Shown in pieces: positions 34,418-44,080 of a DNA stretch of 64,000 bases. The DNA is from Gracilibacillus alcaliphilus (GTDB lineage Bacteria; Bacillota; Bacilli; Bacillales; Amphibacillaceae): assembly GCF_016909015.1 (NCBI RefSeq), contig NZ_JAFBFA010000005.1, positions 124,001-188,000 on the forward strand. The letters run 5' to 3'. Made by a program: the position numbers and the translations under genes. The notes below the pieces were generated by a model that searched no databases, was not told the DNA's origin, and worked only from the letters and a program-made list of their open reading frames with translations. Numbering within the stretch: the stretch's first letter is position 1; every line of letters starts with the position of its first letter.

Positions 34418-37400
34418 TTGACAACAGCAGCTGTAACGGTATATGAACGCGATGTGAAGATTCCAACCTACCCGGTAGGTAAACCAGAGAAAAATCCAAT
34501 GTTTCTGGAGAAAAGAGTATATCAGGGGAGCTCTGGCAAGGTCTATCCCCATCCTATTATTGAAAAAATTTATGATGAAAAAGTCGAGAAAAGCTATCGC
34601 TTGGTCATAATGGAGAATCAGTACTTGTATGTCGAATTAATGCCGGAAATGGGCGGGCGTATCTATCGTGCTCTGGATAAAACAAATCAATACGATTTTG
34701 TCTATTACAATGAGGTGATCAAGCCTGCTTTAGTCGGTATCACAGGACCATGGGTTTCAGGGGGAATTGAATTTAACTGGCCGCAGCACCATCGGCCAAA
34801 TACCTTTGGACCAGTCGAATATACGATAGAAGACAATAAAGATGGCAGTCAGACGGTTTGGATGAGTGAAATCGACCGTATGTATGGCACGAAAGGGATG
34901 GCTGGTTTTACGTTGCATCCTGATAAAGCGGTTATTGAAATCACGGGACAATTATATAACCGCACGAGTCAAGCACAAACGTTTTTATGGTGGGCCAATC
35001 CAGCCATTCCTGTCAATGATGACACACAATCCATTTTTCCGCCGGATGTTCGTTTTGTATTTGACCATGGTAAAAGGGATGTCTCCAAATTCCCGGTTGC
35101 GACCGGTGAATATTATAAGGTGGATTATTCAGCAGGTGTAGATATTTCTAAATATAAAAATATCCCTGTGCCAACTTCTTATATGGTACATCATTCAGAC
35201 TACAATTTCGTTGGCAGTTATGATTTTCGTAAGCAAGCGGGGATATATCATGTAGCTAATCGGCATATTTCACCTGGTAAAAAGCAGTGGACATGGGGAA
35301 GTGGTGACTTTGGCAAGGCCTGGGATCGCAATCTGACTGATCAAAATGGTCCCTATGTGGAACTAATGACAGGTGTGTATACGGATAACCAGCCTGATTT
35401 CACATGGCTCCAGCCTTATGAGGAGAAGCGGTTTACGCAATATTTTATGCCATACAAAGATATCGGTGCGATAAAGAATGCTAGTGCCGATGCAGCAGTG
35501 AATTTAGAATTAAATAATGGTATCCTGACCGCTGGTGTGTATACTACATCCAGTTTTGACCAAATCAACGTGAAGATTAAATATCAAGGCAGGGTTATGC
35601 ACGAGTTAACCTGTTCTTTGTCACCTGACAAAGGCTGGCTGAACAGCTGGGAAGTGGATAAAGCAGAACAGATTCATGATTATCAAATAGAAGTGTTTAC
35701 CAAAGACCACAGACTCTTGGTAGATTTTCAAGCAGAAGCACCGGCAATTGAAGAAATAGCTGAAGCAGCTAAGGCTATTGAGCCGGCAGCGGCACTTGCT
35801 AATAATGAAGATCTTTTTTTGGCAGGGCAGCATTTAGAACAGTATCGACACGCTACATTTGAGCCGGAAGATTATTATCTGGAAGGATTGCGGCGTAATC
35901 CAAATGACTATAGGATCAATAACGCTTATGGTCAGCTGTTGTTACGACGAGGCCAGTTTGCGGAAAGTGAAAAGCATTTAAGAAAAGCTGTTCACACATT
36001 GACCAGGCACAATCCTAACCCATATGATATGGAAGCCTTTTTTTATCTGGGATTATGCCTGCAGTATCAAGGTAAACTAACAGAGGCTTATCGTATCTTT
36101 TATAAAGCAACTTGGGGTGGGCTGTGGAAGGATAAAGCCTTCACTCATTTGGCGATGATTGCATTCCAGCAAAAGGATGTGGAAAGTGCCCTGTCTCATT
36201 GTGAAGAGGCATTACTACACCATCAAAACCATTTGCTTGTCCGCAATCTTACATCTGCTTGCCTGAGGGCCTTAGGGGAAAAAGAACATGCCTTGTCTTT
36301 TACATTAGCAACGATAGACAAGGACCGTTTGGATTTTGGTGCGAGACTGGAGTTATATTTGACTTACTTAGAACTTGGAGAACAAGAGAAAGCGAAGCAA
36401 GCCTTGGAAGTATTACATGACATCATGAGAAAGGATGTGCGCAATTATCTTCATTTAGCACAAGATTTACTGCTTTCCGGCCGATTTGCAGATATTCAGC
36501 GATTACTAACATCTGTCACCGAAACAACCCATCCGATGATTGATTACTATCTTGGATATGTGAGCAACCAACAGAATAATGTAACAGAAGCAAAAAGTTA
36601 CTATGAAAAAGCCAATCAACAATTGCCTGATTATGTTTTCCCAAATCATCTATATGATTATCTTGTACTGCATGATGCGATAGCAGCAACCACAGATAAT
36701 GATAAGGCTCATTATTATGTAGGCAATCTGTTATATGATAAGAAAAGGTATCAAGAAGCTGCTGAACATTGGCAAGAGTCGATTGCACAAAAGGACGACT
36801 TTCCTACTGCTTTTCGCAATTTGGCTTTTTATTATTATAACAAACTAGGTAATCAGGAAAAAGCGAGCAAGGCATTAGAGCAGGCCTTTCAGCTGGACAT
36901 GACTGATGCACGGGTGTTTTATGAGTTAGATCAATTATATAAGAAGACAGGACGCTCTCCAGATAACCGCCTCCAGTTGTTAGAAAAACATAAGAAGTTA
37001 GTGGAGGAACGGGATGACCTTTTTGTCGAATATGTTACGCTCCAAAATTTGCTTGGTGAGCATACCAAAGCTCTGGCTTTAATAAATAGTCGGCAATTCC
37101 ATCCATGGGAAGGCGGGGAAGGGAAGATAACCAAACAATATGTCTCTGCCCACATTGGCATAGCATTAACAGAAATGGACCATCAGCAATATAACAAAGC
37201 CATTGATCATTTAGAAGCTGCCACTGTATTTCCGGAAAACTTAGGGGAAGGGAAACTTCAAGGGGCACAAGAAAATGATATCTATTATTGGCTGGGCGTT
37301 GCTTATTCACGAAACGGTCAGGAGGAAACAGCTGAGATCTATTGGCAAAAGGCGAGTCAGGGGCTTAGTGAACCTGCTACAGCCATGTATTATAATGACC

Positions 37401-37738
37401 AGCCGCCAGAAATGATTTTTTATCAAGGGTTGGCTTGCAAGATGTTAGGAGAAAAAGAGGCTGCGAAGGGCAAGTTTAATAAATTAATAGATTATGGTGA
37501 AACCCAATTATTTAAATTGTTAAAAATTGATTATTTTGCGGTTTCTTTGCCAGACTTTCTCGTCTTTGATGAGGATATGGATCGAAAAAATAAATTGCAT
37601 TGTTACTTTATGATGGCATTAGGAAAGATTGGCCTGCAGCATAAAGAAGAAGCGGAAACATTTCTGCAGCATCTATTAGAGTTAGATCCGAACCATCAAG
37701 GAGCCAAGTGGCATCTGCATCAACTGAATAGATTGTAA
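34418..37738 (+). CDS. DUF5107-like protein with tetratricopeptide repeats
   Basis: 1106 residues starting at TTG 34418 behind AAGGAGGAG, with no signal peptide. The first 370 residues resemble DUF5107, a galactose-mutarotase-like beta sandwich (LMPEMGGRIYRALDKTNQYD, GPWVSGGIEFNWPQHHRP). From about 450 to the end are many tetratricopeptide-like helical pairs (YRINNAYGQLLLRRGQFAES, HYYVGNLLYDKKRYQEAAEH). DUF5107 proteins often lie beside glycosidase genes, and the operon position suggests a carbohydrate-active role, perhaps a lyase, epimerase or glycosidase, with a protein-interaction tail. Its activity cannot be told from sequence. Confidence 0.82.
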   Translation: MTTAAVTVYERDVKIPTYPVGKPEKNPMFLEKRVYQGSSGKVYPHPIIEKIYDEKVEKSYRLVIMENQYLYVELMPEMGGRIYRALDKTNQYDFVYYNEVIKPALVGITGPWVSGGIEFNWPQHHRPNTFGPVEYTIEDNKDGSQTVWMSEIDRMYGTKGMAGFTLHPDKAVIEITGQLYNRTSQAQTFLWWANPAIPVNDDTQSIFPPDVRFVFDHGKRDVSKFPVATGEYYKVDYSAGVDISKYKNIPVPTSYMVHHSDYNFVGSYDFRKQAGIYHVANRHISPGKKQWTWGSGDFGKAWDRNLTDQNGPYVELMTGVYTDNQPDFTWLQPYEEKRFTQYFMPYKDIGAIKNASADAAVNLELNNGILTAGVYTTSSFDQINVKIKYQGRVMHELTCSLSPDKGWLNSWEVDKAEQIHDYQIEVFTKDHRLLVDFQAEAPAIEEIAEAAKAIEPAAALANNEDLFLAGQHLEQYRHATFEPEDYYLEGLRRNPNDYRINNAYGQLLLRRGQFAESEKHLRKAVHTLTRHNPNPYDMEAFFYLGLCLQYQGKLTEAYRIFYKATWGGLWKDKAFTHLAMIAFQQKDVESALSHCEEALLHHQNHLLVRNLTSACLRALGEKEHALSFTLATIDKDRLDFGARLELYLTYLELGEQEKAKQALEVLHDIMRKDVRNYLHLAQDLLLSGRFADIQRLLTSVTETTHPMIDYYLGYVSNQQNNVTEAKSYYEKANQQLPDYVFPNHLYDYLVLHDAIAATTDNDKAHYYVGNLLYDKKRYQEAAEHWQESIAQKDDFPTAFRNLAFYYYNKLGNQEKASKALEQAFQLDMTDARVFYELDQLYKKTGRSPDNRLQLLEKHKKLVEERDDLFVEYVTLQNLLGEHTKALALINSRQFHPWEGGEGKITKQYVSAHIGIALTEMDHQQYNKAIDHLEAATVFPENLGEGKLQGAQENDIYYWLGVAYSRNGQEETAEIYWQKASQGLSEPATAMYYNDQPPEMIFYQGLACKMLGEKEAAKGKFNKLIDYGETQLFKLLKIDYFAVSLPDFLVFDEDMDRKNKLHCYFMMALGKIGLQHKEEAETFLQHLLELDPNHQGAKWHLHQLNRL

Positions 37739-37740
37739 AG

Positions 37741-37786
37741 AATAATTCACGGGATACTATAGGCGGTCCCGTGAATTATTTTTTAT
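37741..37786 (+). terminator. Rho-independent terminator of the GH2/DUF5107 operon
   Basis: AATAATTCACGGGA pairs with TCCCGTGAATTATT and is followed by TTTTATTTT. A very strong hairpin right after the stop. Confidence 0.9.
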
Positions 37787-38026
37787 TTTAAGATCGGAAA
37801 ATATATTCAATGATAGATATTATTAGATATTGCAGAAATATCTTCCGTAGAATGTATCGAGAGCAAGTCAACCGCTGCGGCTGACCATTTCGCTTCTCGC
37901 AGCGAACATCTATCTTGGCTAAAAGGTAAAGAACCAAATGCTTCTTGGTTTTTCTTAAAGCTTTAGCTGAAATGAGTTTCGGGTTAAAATATATCCTAAT
38001 CTAGCTCTAGAAAGAGGTGCAGAAAA
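37787..38026. other. Gap with two hairpins before the DapA-family gene
   Basis: Contains the imperfect palindrome TCAACCGCTGCGGCTGA near 37868 with a GC-rich tail (CTCGCAGCGAAC). A hairpin AACCAA/TTGGTT with a T-rich tail lies near 37932-37955 and may be a leader terminator. No gene was seen. Confidence 0.4.
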
Positions 38027-38842
38027 ATGAAGGATTTTCACATTGCAGTGCCAACTTCTTTTCATCCAGATGAAAAATTAAATAGTGAAACCACTGTTCA
38101 GCATATCATCTATTTATATCATCAAGGCGTCCGTTCGGTGATGATTTGTGGTTCAACCGGTGAACAACATAGTCTAAGCTTGGAGGAAAAGCTGGAATTA
38201 TTGGAGTATATCGAAAACTATGATTTACCAGATGATTTAGAAATTATTTTTGGTGTATCTAGTACTAGGCAAGTTTTTACAGTGGAATTAGCAATGGCCG
38301 TGGCCAGAAGTGCCCGTGTGTCGGCTATTTTATTGGGCTTTCCTCCATATATCATGCCAAGTCAAACAGATGTATTGCATTACTGCTATGCTGTTATGCA
38401 AGCAGCTGGTAATAAATCAATTATTCTATATAATAATCCAAGGAGAACTGGATTTGATGTAAGTGTCGATACCATGTTAAAGCTCTTAGAAAACCCTCAA
38501 ATTATCGGTGTGAAAGAAGCTGGTGAGATGAATAAGGTGGAAAAAGTACTCCATCAGGTGCAACGAGAGGTATTGATCTTTTATGGTGGAGAGAGTGAGC
38601 TAGAACTGGCTGTTACCAAGGGATATAATGCCTTATCTTCTATAGCAGGAAATTTGTATCCTAATGAAATTTCTCAGTATTTTTATCAGCTAAAGAATCA
38701 GATCGAGATATCATCAGATACCAAGCTAGCGATAGAAGAACTTTATCGCCAACCATTAATACCTTATATCAAACACAAAATTAGTCAAAAAGAAAAGATC
38801 GCATTTGGTACATGTCGATTACCACTAGGGAGTCAGTTTTAG
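38027..38842 (+). CDS. DapA-family (dihydrodipicolinate synthase-like) aldolase/lyase
   Basis: 271 residues behind AGAGGTG. (beta/alpha)8 aldolase with the family marks GSTGEQHSLSLEEKLEL (GTTGE in DapA), YNNPRRTGFDVS (YN-PxRT) and the Schiff-base Lys in IIGVKEAGEMNK. The family covers DapA, N-acetylneuraminate lyase and sugar-acid aldolases. The position next to sugar operons makes a keto-sugar-acid substrate as likely as lysine synthesis. It is a single gene with its own leader. Confidence 0.85.
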   Translation: MKDFHIAVPTSFHPDEKLNSETTVQHIIYLYHQGVRSVMICGSTGEQHSLSLEEKLELLEYIENYDLPDDLEIIFGVSSTRQVFTVELAMAVARSARVSAILLGFPPYIMPSQTDVLHYCYAVMQAAGNKSIILYNNPRRTGFDVSVDTMLKLLENPQIIGVKEAGEMNKVEKVLHQVQREVLIFYGGESELELAVTKGYNALSSIAGNLYPNEISQYFYQLKNQIEISSDTKLAIEELYRQPLIPYIKHKISQKEKIAFGTCRLPLGSQF

Positions 38843-39274
38843 TTGATTCTGTAAGATTAGAGAGCTAGCACATTGTGCTTTACTTTTTCCATCAACACAT
38901 AGTATAATCGTATCAATAAGTTAGATTTCAATGAATATAACGATAAAATAAATAAGGGGTGCATTGTGTGAGTGAAGTAGGTTCTAAATAGGAGATAACT
39001 AAACATGAAATAAATACATGGATCAAGAAGGAATACGCAAATAGCGTTCCTTTATTTCCCCATGGATTTTATTTCAGAACCTATGAAGATACCTGCTAGT
39101 ACTCTATATGGACATGGAAAAGAAGCGTTTTTTGCTGTCTTCTTTTGTTGTACATGTTCGGCAAATGCCAACGAGCTGCGGTATTCCCGCGGCTTTTTTA
39201 TTATCATCTTTACATTGAAATCTAACCGGTAGGTATCTTCATTCATGAGATTATCATAATGAGGAGCGTATCAA
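38843..39274. other. Gene-free stretch upstream of the MutS2 paralogue
   Basis: No convincing gene; a minus-strand frame at 39052-39246 has no ribosome site. A terminator-like hairpin lies at 39175, and a GAGGAG site precedes 39275. Confidence 0.45.
39175..39199 (+). terminator. Rho-independent terminator-like hairpin
   Basis: GCTGCGG pairs with CCGCGGC (one G-T pair) and is followed by TTTTTTATT. It may end a transcript from the DapA-family gene or act as a leader attenuator for the next gene. Confidence 0.6.
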
Positions 39275-41176
39275 ATGAATCAGATAACATATGAAAAGCT
39301 GCAATATAATGAATTAAAAGAGATCGTAAAGTCTTATTGTGTCAGTGGATTAGGAAGGCAATTGATTGATAAATTAACACCCAGCTCTGTTATCAATGCA
39401 GTAAAAAATCGTCTGCATGAAACAACAGAAGCAGTGGCAATCTTAAATACAAACAGCCGTGTGCCGTTTTTAGGTGTGACAAATATTGAACAGATTGTAC
39501 AAGCGCTAGAAAAAGGGATCATACTTGAGCCGTCTGATCTTCTGCATGCTTCTGATTTTTTAAGAGGCTGCAGGCAAGTCAAAAAATATATGCTGGATAA
39601 GCAGGAGTTTGCACCGGTTTTAGCTTCTTATGCTCATTCGATGACTGAATTCAGCAGTGTAGAGGAAGAAATCAATTTTGCGATTAAAGGAAATCGAATT
39701 GATTCATCTGCCAGCAGGGAATTAAAACGAATTCGCCAGCATATGCACGCGGTAGAAGCGAAAATAGAAGAACGATTAAATAAATTTTTAAAAAGCAATA
39801 CCAATAAGAAGTATATACAAGAAGCCTTTATCAGTAGAAAGGATGGACGTTATACCATACCTATAAAAGCTGCTTATAAGCATCATGTAGAAGGAGCGAT
39901 TATAGACGTTTCTGCCAAGGGTTCGACTGTTTTTATAGAGCCACAATCCGTCACCAAACTAAATGCGGAATTTGCGGCATGTCAGGCAGAGGAGGCCATG
40001 GAGGAATATCAAATTCTGGCCGCATTATCAGGACTTCTCTTAGAGAATATTGCTGAGATCAAAATAAATATGGAATTGATCAGTCAGTATGATATGGTCT
40101 TTGCTAAAGGGAAATTCAGCAAACAAATAGACGGGATCGAGCCAAAGTTAAATGATTACGGCTTTATCCAGCTAGTGGAAGCGAGACATCCGCTTTTATC
40201 AGGTCATGTAGTGCCGTTGAACTTTGAAGTGGGCAAGGATTTTCGCAGTTTGATCATTACTGGTCCAAATGCTGGCGGGAAGACGGTTGTCCTTAAAACC
40301 ATTGGTTTATTAACATTGGCAGCTATGTCTGGATTCCATATCAGCGCTGCAAAAGGAACGGAGATTTCTTTGTTTGAGCGTGTCTTTGTGGATATCGGTG
40401 ATAACCAAAGTATCGAAAATGCGCTAAGTACCTTTTCCTCTCATATGCAAAATATTTCCGACATTATGAGAAGCGCCAATAATCATACGTTATTACTATT
40501 TGATGAAATCGGAAGTGGTACAGAGCCAAATGAAGGAGCGGCTCTTGCGATAGCTATTTTAGAAGAGTTTTATCAAATGGGCTGTCTAACTGTAGCTACA
40601 ACACATTACGGAGAGATCAAACGTTTTTCCGAAATGCACCCTGATTTTATGAATGCGGCTATGCGATTTGACAGTGACACACTAGAGCCATTGTACCAGT
40701 TACTGTTAGGGAAGGCAGGAGAAAGTAATGCCTTATGGATTGCGAAAAAAATGAACCTTCATGAACGGGCACTGCAAAAGGCAGAAGATTATATAGCGAA
40801 TAAAGACTATGAGTTAACAATGGTCAGTGAAAATAAAATCAGGAAACCAAAGCTGCCAAACAAGAAACCGAAGTATTATGATCAGTATGAAAAAGGAGAT
40901 CGTGTAAAATTATTAGAACACAATGAGGTAGGGATTGTTTATCAAGGAATTGATTATGAGCACCATGTCGTTGTTTTTTGTCAGCAAGAATTTATGAGGG
41001 TACATGTAAAGCGAATTGCCTTAGAGATGCAAGCAAAGGATTTGTATCCCGCAGGTTATGATTTGGAGACATTGTTTGTCGATCATCAAACACGCAAAAT
41101 GCAGCATGATCTAGAGAGAGGCTCCAAAAAAGCATTGCGAGAAATTGCCAAGGATATACGAAAAAAGAGAGACTGA
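39275..41176 (+). CDS. MutS2-like ATPase lacking the Smr domain
   Basis: 633 residues against about 785 for MutS2. The core, clamp and ATPase domains are present: QEAFISRKDGRYTIPIKAAY, Walker A TGPNAGGKT near residue 330, Walker B LLLFDEIGSGTEP near 407, and ATTHYGEIK. The long coiled coil is shortened and the C-terminal Smr nuclease domain is missing, replaced by a short SH3-like, basic tail. It is a paralogue of the MutS2 recombination or ribosome-rescue factor, often called MutSB in Bacilli. It could bind branched DNA or collided ribosomes but not cut by Smr. Confidence 0.88.
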   Translation: MNQITYEKLQYNELKEIVKSYCVSGLGRQLIDKLTPSSVINAVKNRLHETTEAVAILNTNSRVPFLGVTNIEQIVQALEKGIILEPSDLLHASDFLRGCRQVKKYMLDKQEFAPVLASYAHSMTEFSSVEEEINFAIKGNRIDSSASRELKRIRQHMHAVEAKIEERLNKFLKSNTNKKYIQEAFISRKDGRYTIPIKAAYKHHVEGAIIDVSAKGSTVFIEPQSVTKLNAEFAACQAEEAMEEYQILAALSGLLLENIAEIKINMELISQYDMVFAKGKFSKQIDGIEPKLNDYGFIQLVEARHPLLSGHVVPLNFEVGKDFRSLIITGPNAGGKTVVLKTIGLLTLAAMSGFHISAAKGTEISLFERVFVDIGDNQSIENALSTFSSHMQNISDIMRSANNHTLLLFDEIGSGTEPNEGAALAIAILEEFYQMGCLTVATTHYGEIKRFSEMHPDFMNAAMRFDSDTLEPLYQLLLGKAGESNALWIAKKMNLHERALQKAEDYIANKDYELTMVSENKIRKPKLPNKKPKYYDQYEKGDRVKLLEHNEVGIVYQGIDYEHHVVVFCQQEFMRVHVKRIALEMQAKDLYPAGYDLETLFVDHQTRKMQHDLERGSKKALREIAKDIRKKRD

Positions 41177-41285
41177 AATAAACTTCCTGCAATTATAAAA
41201 CTGATTATCGTTTGATCAATTTAGTTATCGGGAATAAGGACATATATACGTAGAGATATACCAATACGTGCAGGAGGTTTCATCT

Positions 41286-41750
41286 ATGGAAAGCCAGCGA
41301 GTTGATAAGCTTCATGCCATACTGGAAGAAATCAGTCAGATAGTGGATGAAGAAGTTGCCATAAAGCTGGAATTGGACAAGTGTAATCAAATTCTTCAAA
41401 AGCTGGAACGGTTCTCCTCTGAATGTGTGGAGTGTGATCAGTACCTTGTGGAGTTTGAGCGGCATATCTTACAGCTTAACCGCCAATTAGATCAACTTAC
41501 GAGTGAAGATATAAAAGATCACAAACAAAAAATGAATCATATCCGCTCACATCTGATCCAACAGCATGAACTGATAAGAAGCGGCTTTTATTTGAGTATA
41601 CATGTATCTCTTGGAATATGTCTGGGCTTTGTATTTGGCTTGTTTTTATTACATGATATTGAACGAGGTTTAGCCATCGGAGTAGGACTAGGTGTTGCTG
41701 TTGGAATGTGGCTGGAGACAGCTTCCAAAAATAAAGGGCATATTTTATAA
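41286..41750 (+). CDS. Coiled-coil membrane protein
   Basis: Start chosen at ATG 41286 behind GCAGGAGG; the frame opens at 41268 without a site. About 154 residues: a soluble coiled-coil N-terminal part (1-100) with a Cys pair (SECVECDQYL), then two hydrophobic helices with glycine patterns (about 102-122 and 126-146). It lies 110 bases after the MutS2 paralogue. No family recognised. Confidence 0.65.
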   Translation: MESQRVDKLHAILEEISQIVDEEVAIKLELDKCNQILQKLERFSSECVECDQYLVEFERHILQLNRQLDQLTSEDIKDHKQKMNHIRSHLIQQHELIRSGFYLSIHVSLGICLGFVFGLFLLHDIERGLAIGVGLGVAVGMWLETASKNKGHIL

Positions 41751-41779
41751 TGTATGATTTTTCAGAGGTAATATATTAG

Positions 41780-41817
41780 CGAAGGGGCAGCCAAGGTTTG
41801 GCACGCCCCTTTCGTTT
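41780..41817 (+). terminator. Terminator-like hairpin
   Basis: CGAAGGGGC pairs with GCCCCTTTCG around a 15-base loop that itself holds GCCAAGGTTTGGC. The T run after it is short (TTTG). Confidence 0.6.
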
Positions 41818-41985
41818 GTGAGAAGAGGGTCAATCCTTCCGCTCAAATGTGGAGATAAACTTGCGATGGATAGACAAAATAAAGTAAGGCTATGGAACTA
41901 TTAAGTTAGGAGTGAAAAAAGCTGCCTGATCTATTTTGACAAATTTCCCGGGAAATAATGGACGGATAAATAAGAGGATAACCAA

Positions 41986-42510
41986 TTAATTGGTTATCCA
42001 ATATCTTCTAAAGAGTATCTCTTCGTTTTCATTCCATAATGTGTTTTCCAATTTTCCGTTATTCGCCTCAATTACTCTGGCAGAAGCAATATTGTTATCG
42101 TCACAGGTGATAAGCACCCTTGTGATATGCTGCTTCTTTGCCTCTTTTAAGGTTAACTCTAACAATTTGCTGCCATAGCCTTTTCTTCGTTCCGCTGGTT
42201 TAATAGAGTAACCAATATGGCCGCCATAATTTTGCAAAAATGCTGAATTTAACTCAAATCGCAAATTAGTTATACCTACCATCTGCTTATCACTTTCTCT
42301 AATGAGCAGCCATGTGCCACATGGTGCATAGCCATTAGGAACTGTTTCAGCAGACCAGAATTTCTCTACAACTTCTATCCATTGCTCAATAGAATGTGCT
42401 TCAGTTAGAAAACAACTGCCATGCAACACTTCTCCACTTTTTTGAAAAGCTTTTTTATACTCTGCAATTTGATCCAAAAAGGCAGAGTTTGGTTTTACTA
42501 ACTTCATCAT
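41986..42510 (-). CDS. GNAT N-acetyltransferase
   Basis: 174 residues behind AAAGGAGTGGAAG. GNAT fold with motif A at IGYSIKPAERRKGYGSKLLELTL (Q/R-x-x-G-x-G/A type acetyl-CoA loop) and motif B ITRVLITCDDNNIASARVIE. The form is like RimJ/YdfB-type bacterial acetyltransferases for small molecules or peptides. Substrate not determined. It is a single gene. Confidence 0.85.
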   Translation of the reverse strand: MMKLVKPNSAFLDQIAEYKKAFQKSGEVLHGSCFLTEAHSIEQWIEVVEKFWSAETVPNGYAPCGTWLLIRESDKQMVGITNLRFELNSAFLQNYGGHIGYSIKPAERRKGYGSKLLELTLKEAKKQHITRVLITCDDNNIASARVIEANNGKLENTLWNENEEILFRRYWITN

Positions 42511-42726
42511 TTTCTTCCACTCCTTTGTGATATTTCCTAAAAAATATTAAAGACCGGTATTGCTGTTGTGCTTTTTATCTAAGACAAGCGTATGGTGCAA
42601 ATTGCAACATTGTAAAATTTTGTCGATGTATGCAAGGTTTCTGTTATTATATTGAAAGAATAAATAATCTTTAGTATACTCCATAACCATATAATTAATT
42701 TGGACAAAAGAAAGGAGGGGAATATT

Positions 42727-43374
42727 ATGAAGATATTTATGATAAGAATAATGATCATGTTATCTATTACTTTAGTTGGAGCATGTTCTGCCCTAACAGG
42801 AGAATCAGCAAATGAAAATAAAATTACTGGTGTGGTTTATGGAGAAAAAATATTTGCATTAGACTCAAAGGATCAATTAGATGCGAAACTAGAGATCAAT
42901 AAACTAGAGACAAAGAATGATAGCTTAGATGTTGACTTAACTTTGAGTTACGATGGAAACGAGTTTGAGTTAGTAACTAGTGGGAAAGTATACCCTTCAG
43001 AAAATACATACACTGGCGGTTACCTGGTTGATTTAAACGAGACAGAGAATTATATGATTATATCTTTTAAGTTAGAAGAAGAGGCTGAAGAAGCTTTATT
43101 ATTACCGATTAATGATGATTTAACAGGTAAAACAGTAGTGAAGATTGCTATGCTTGATAAAAATACAGATGACTTAATCTACTTTGAAGATATGTTATCG
43201 AATTCTCAACAAATCAATGACATAAAAGAGGTAAGTCAGGAACTGACATTGGACAATTTTGATGATCAACAAGCATTAAACGAACAAAAGGAAAAGAATC
43301 ACTATATAGAATCATGGTTTACACCGTTTCTAGAACCCGTAGGAGAAAAGAATATAACAGAAAAAACGGAGTAG
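42727..43374 (+). CDS. Lipoprotein of unknown function
   Basis: Start chosen at ATG 42727, behind AAAGGAGGGGAATATT. About 215 residues with a lipobox (TLVGAC near residue 20) and an all-beta middle region (VDVDLTLSYDGNEFELVTSG-type strands), perhaps an immunoglobulin-like domain. The C-terminus is polar and acidic. It would be surface-anchored. Family not recognised. Confidence 0.65.
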   Translation: MKIFMIRIMIMLSITLVGACSALTGESANENKITGVVYGEKIFALDSKDQLDAKLEINKLETKNDSLDVDLTLSYDGNEFELVTSGKVYPSENTYTGGYLVDLNETENYMIISFKLEEEAEEALLLPINDDLTGKTVVKIAMLDKNTDDLIYFEDMLSNSQQINDIKEVSQELTLDNFDDQQALNEQKEKNHYIESWFTPFLEPVGEKNITEKTE

Positions 43375-43573
43375 ACTGTATCCTTTACTTTAGCAGCCGA
43401 ATTTGTTCTGCAAGTTATAGAAATTGGTGTAACGATCAATCGCTCTTTAGAGGAAAAGCCTACTCTTAGCAATATGCACTCTACTTTTACAAATTTTCTA
43501 TATTTTATCAGACATATTCACCGTGCTTTATTAACAGACCATACTTATGAAGTAGGATCATGTGATGATGTAA

Positions 43574-43765
43574 ATGACAACTGATGAGGATATCAATAAA
43601 AGGTTGTTCGAGTATAATCAGTTGTTGGATTATTTTGATCCTGTGGAAAGTTCAGATATGGAATTAGTGATTAACTGGGATACACAACAAGCATATCAAA
43701 TTAATAGCTGTGGTAATTGGGGATCAGAATGGATTATTTATAAATATGAAAGTAGGATAGTGTAA
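43574..43765 (+). CDS. Short hypothetical protein, possibly a gene fragment
   Basis: 63 residues, acidic, including SSDMELVINWDTQQAYQINS and CGNWGSEWIIYKYE. The composition looks like real protein, but no ribosome site precedes it, so it may be the C-terminal piece of a lost gene. Confidence 0.35.
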   Translation: MTTDEDINKRLFEYNQLLDYFDPVESSDMELVINWDTQQAYQINSCGNWGSEWIIYKYESRIV

Positions 43766-44019
43766 ATCAAATGATTTGCTGTCCTTGATAGTCAGAAAAA
43801 GTAATTTTTTTATTCATATGTAGTTCTGATTTATTGCTGGCGTTTTTCTTTTATTTCGAAATACCAATATGTGTGTACAAAAAGTTCGAGGCAGCTTAGC
43901 GTTATTGCTATATCATAGACAAATCTGCTCCTTTGCAACAAAAATCATTTTTACTTGCGGACAAATTAAGAAGGGATAATTATAGAGAAACATTAACAAA
44001 GTTGTACTGCCCATAAAGT
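43766..44019. other. Gene-free stretch
   Basis: AT-rich sequence with no convincing gene or repeat between the short protein and the terminator at 44020. Confidence 0.45.
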
Positions 44020-44056
44020 AATCACGGTATGCTTTAGTTACTTACATACCGTGATT
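44020..44056 (-). terminator. Rho-independent terminator of the SDR gene
   Basis: AATCACGGTATG (44020-44031) pairs exactly with CATACCGTGATT (44045-44056). It lies just downstream of the minus-strand SDR stop. Confidence 0.7.
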
Positions 44057-44080
44057 TTGTATATGTCAGGGTTACAGAGC

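Noticed and set aside
39052..39246. Minus-strand 64-codon frame before the MutS2 paralogue
   Set aside because: No start signals, and it spans a terminator-like hairpin.
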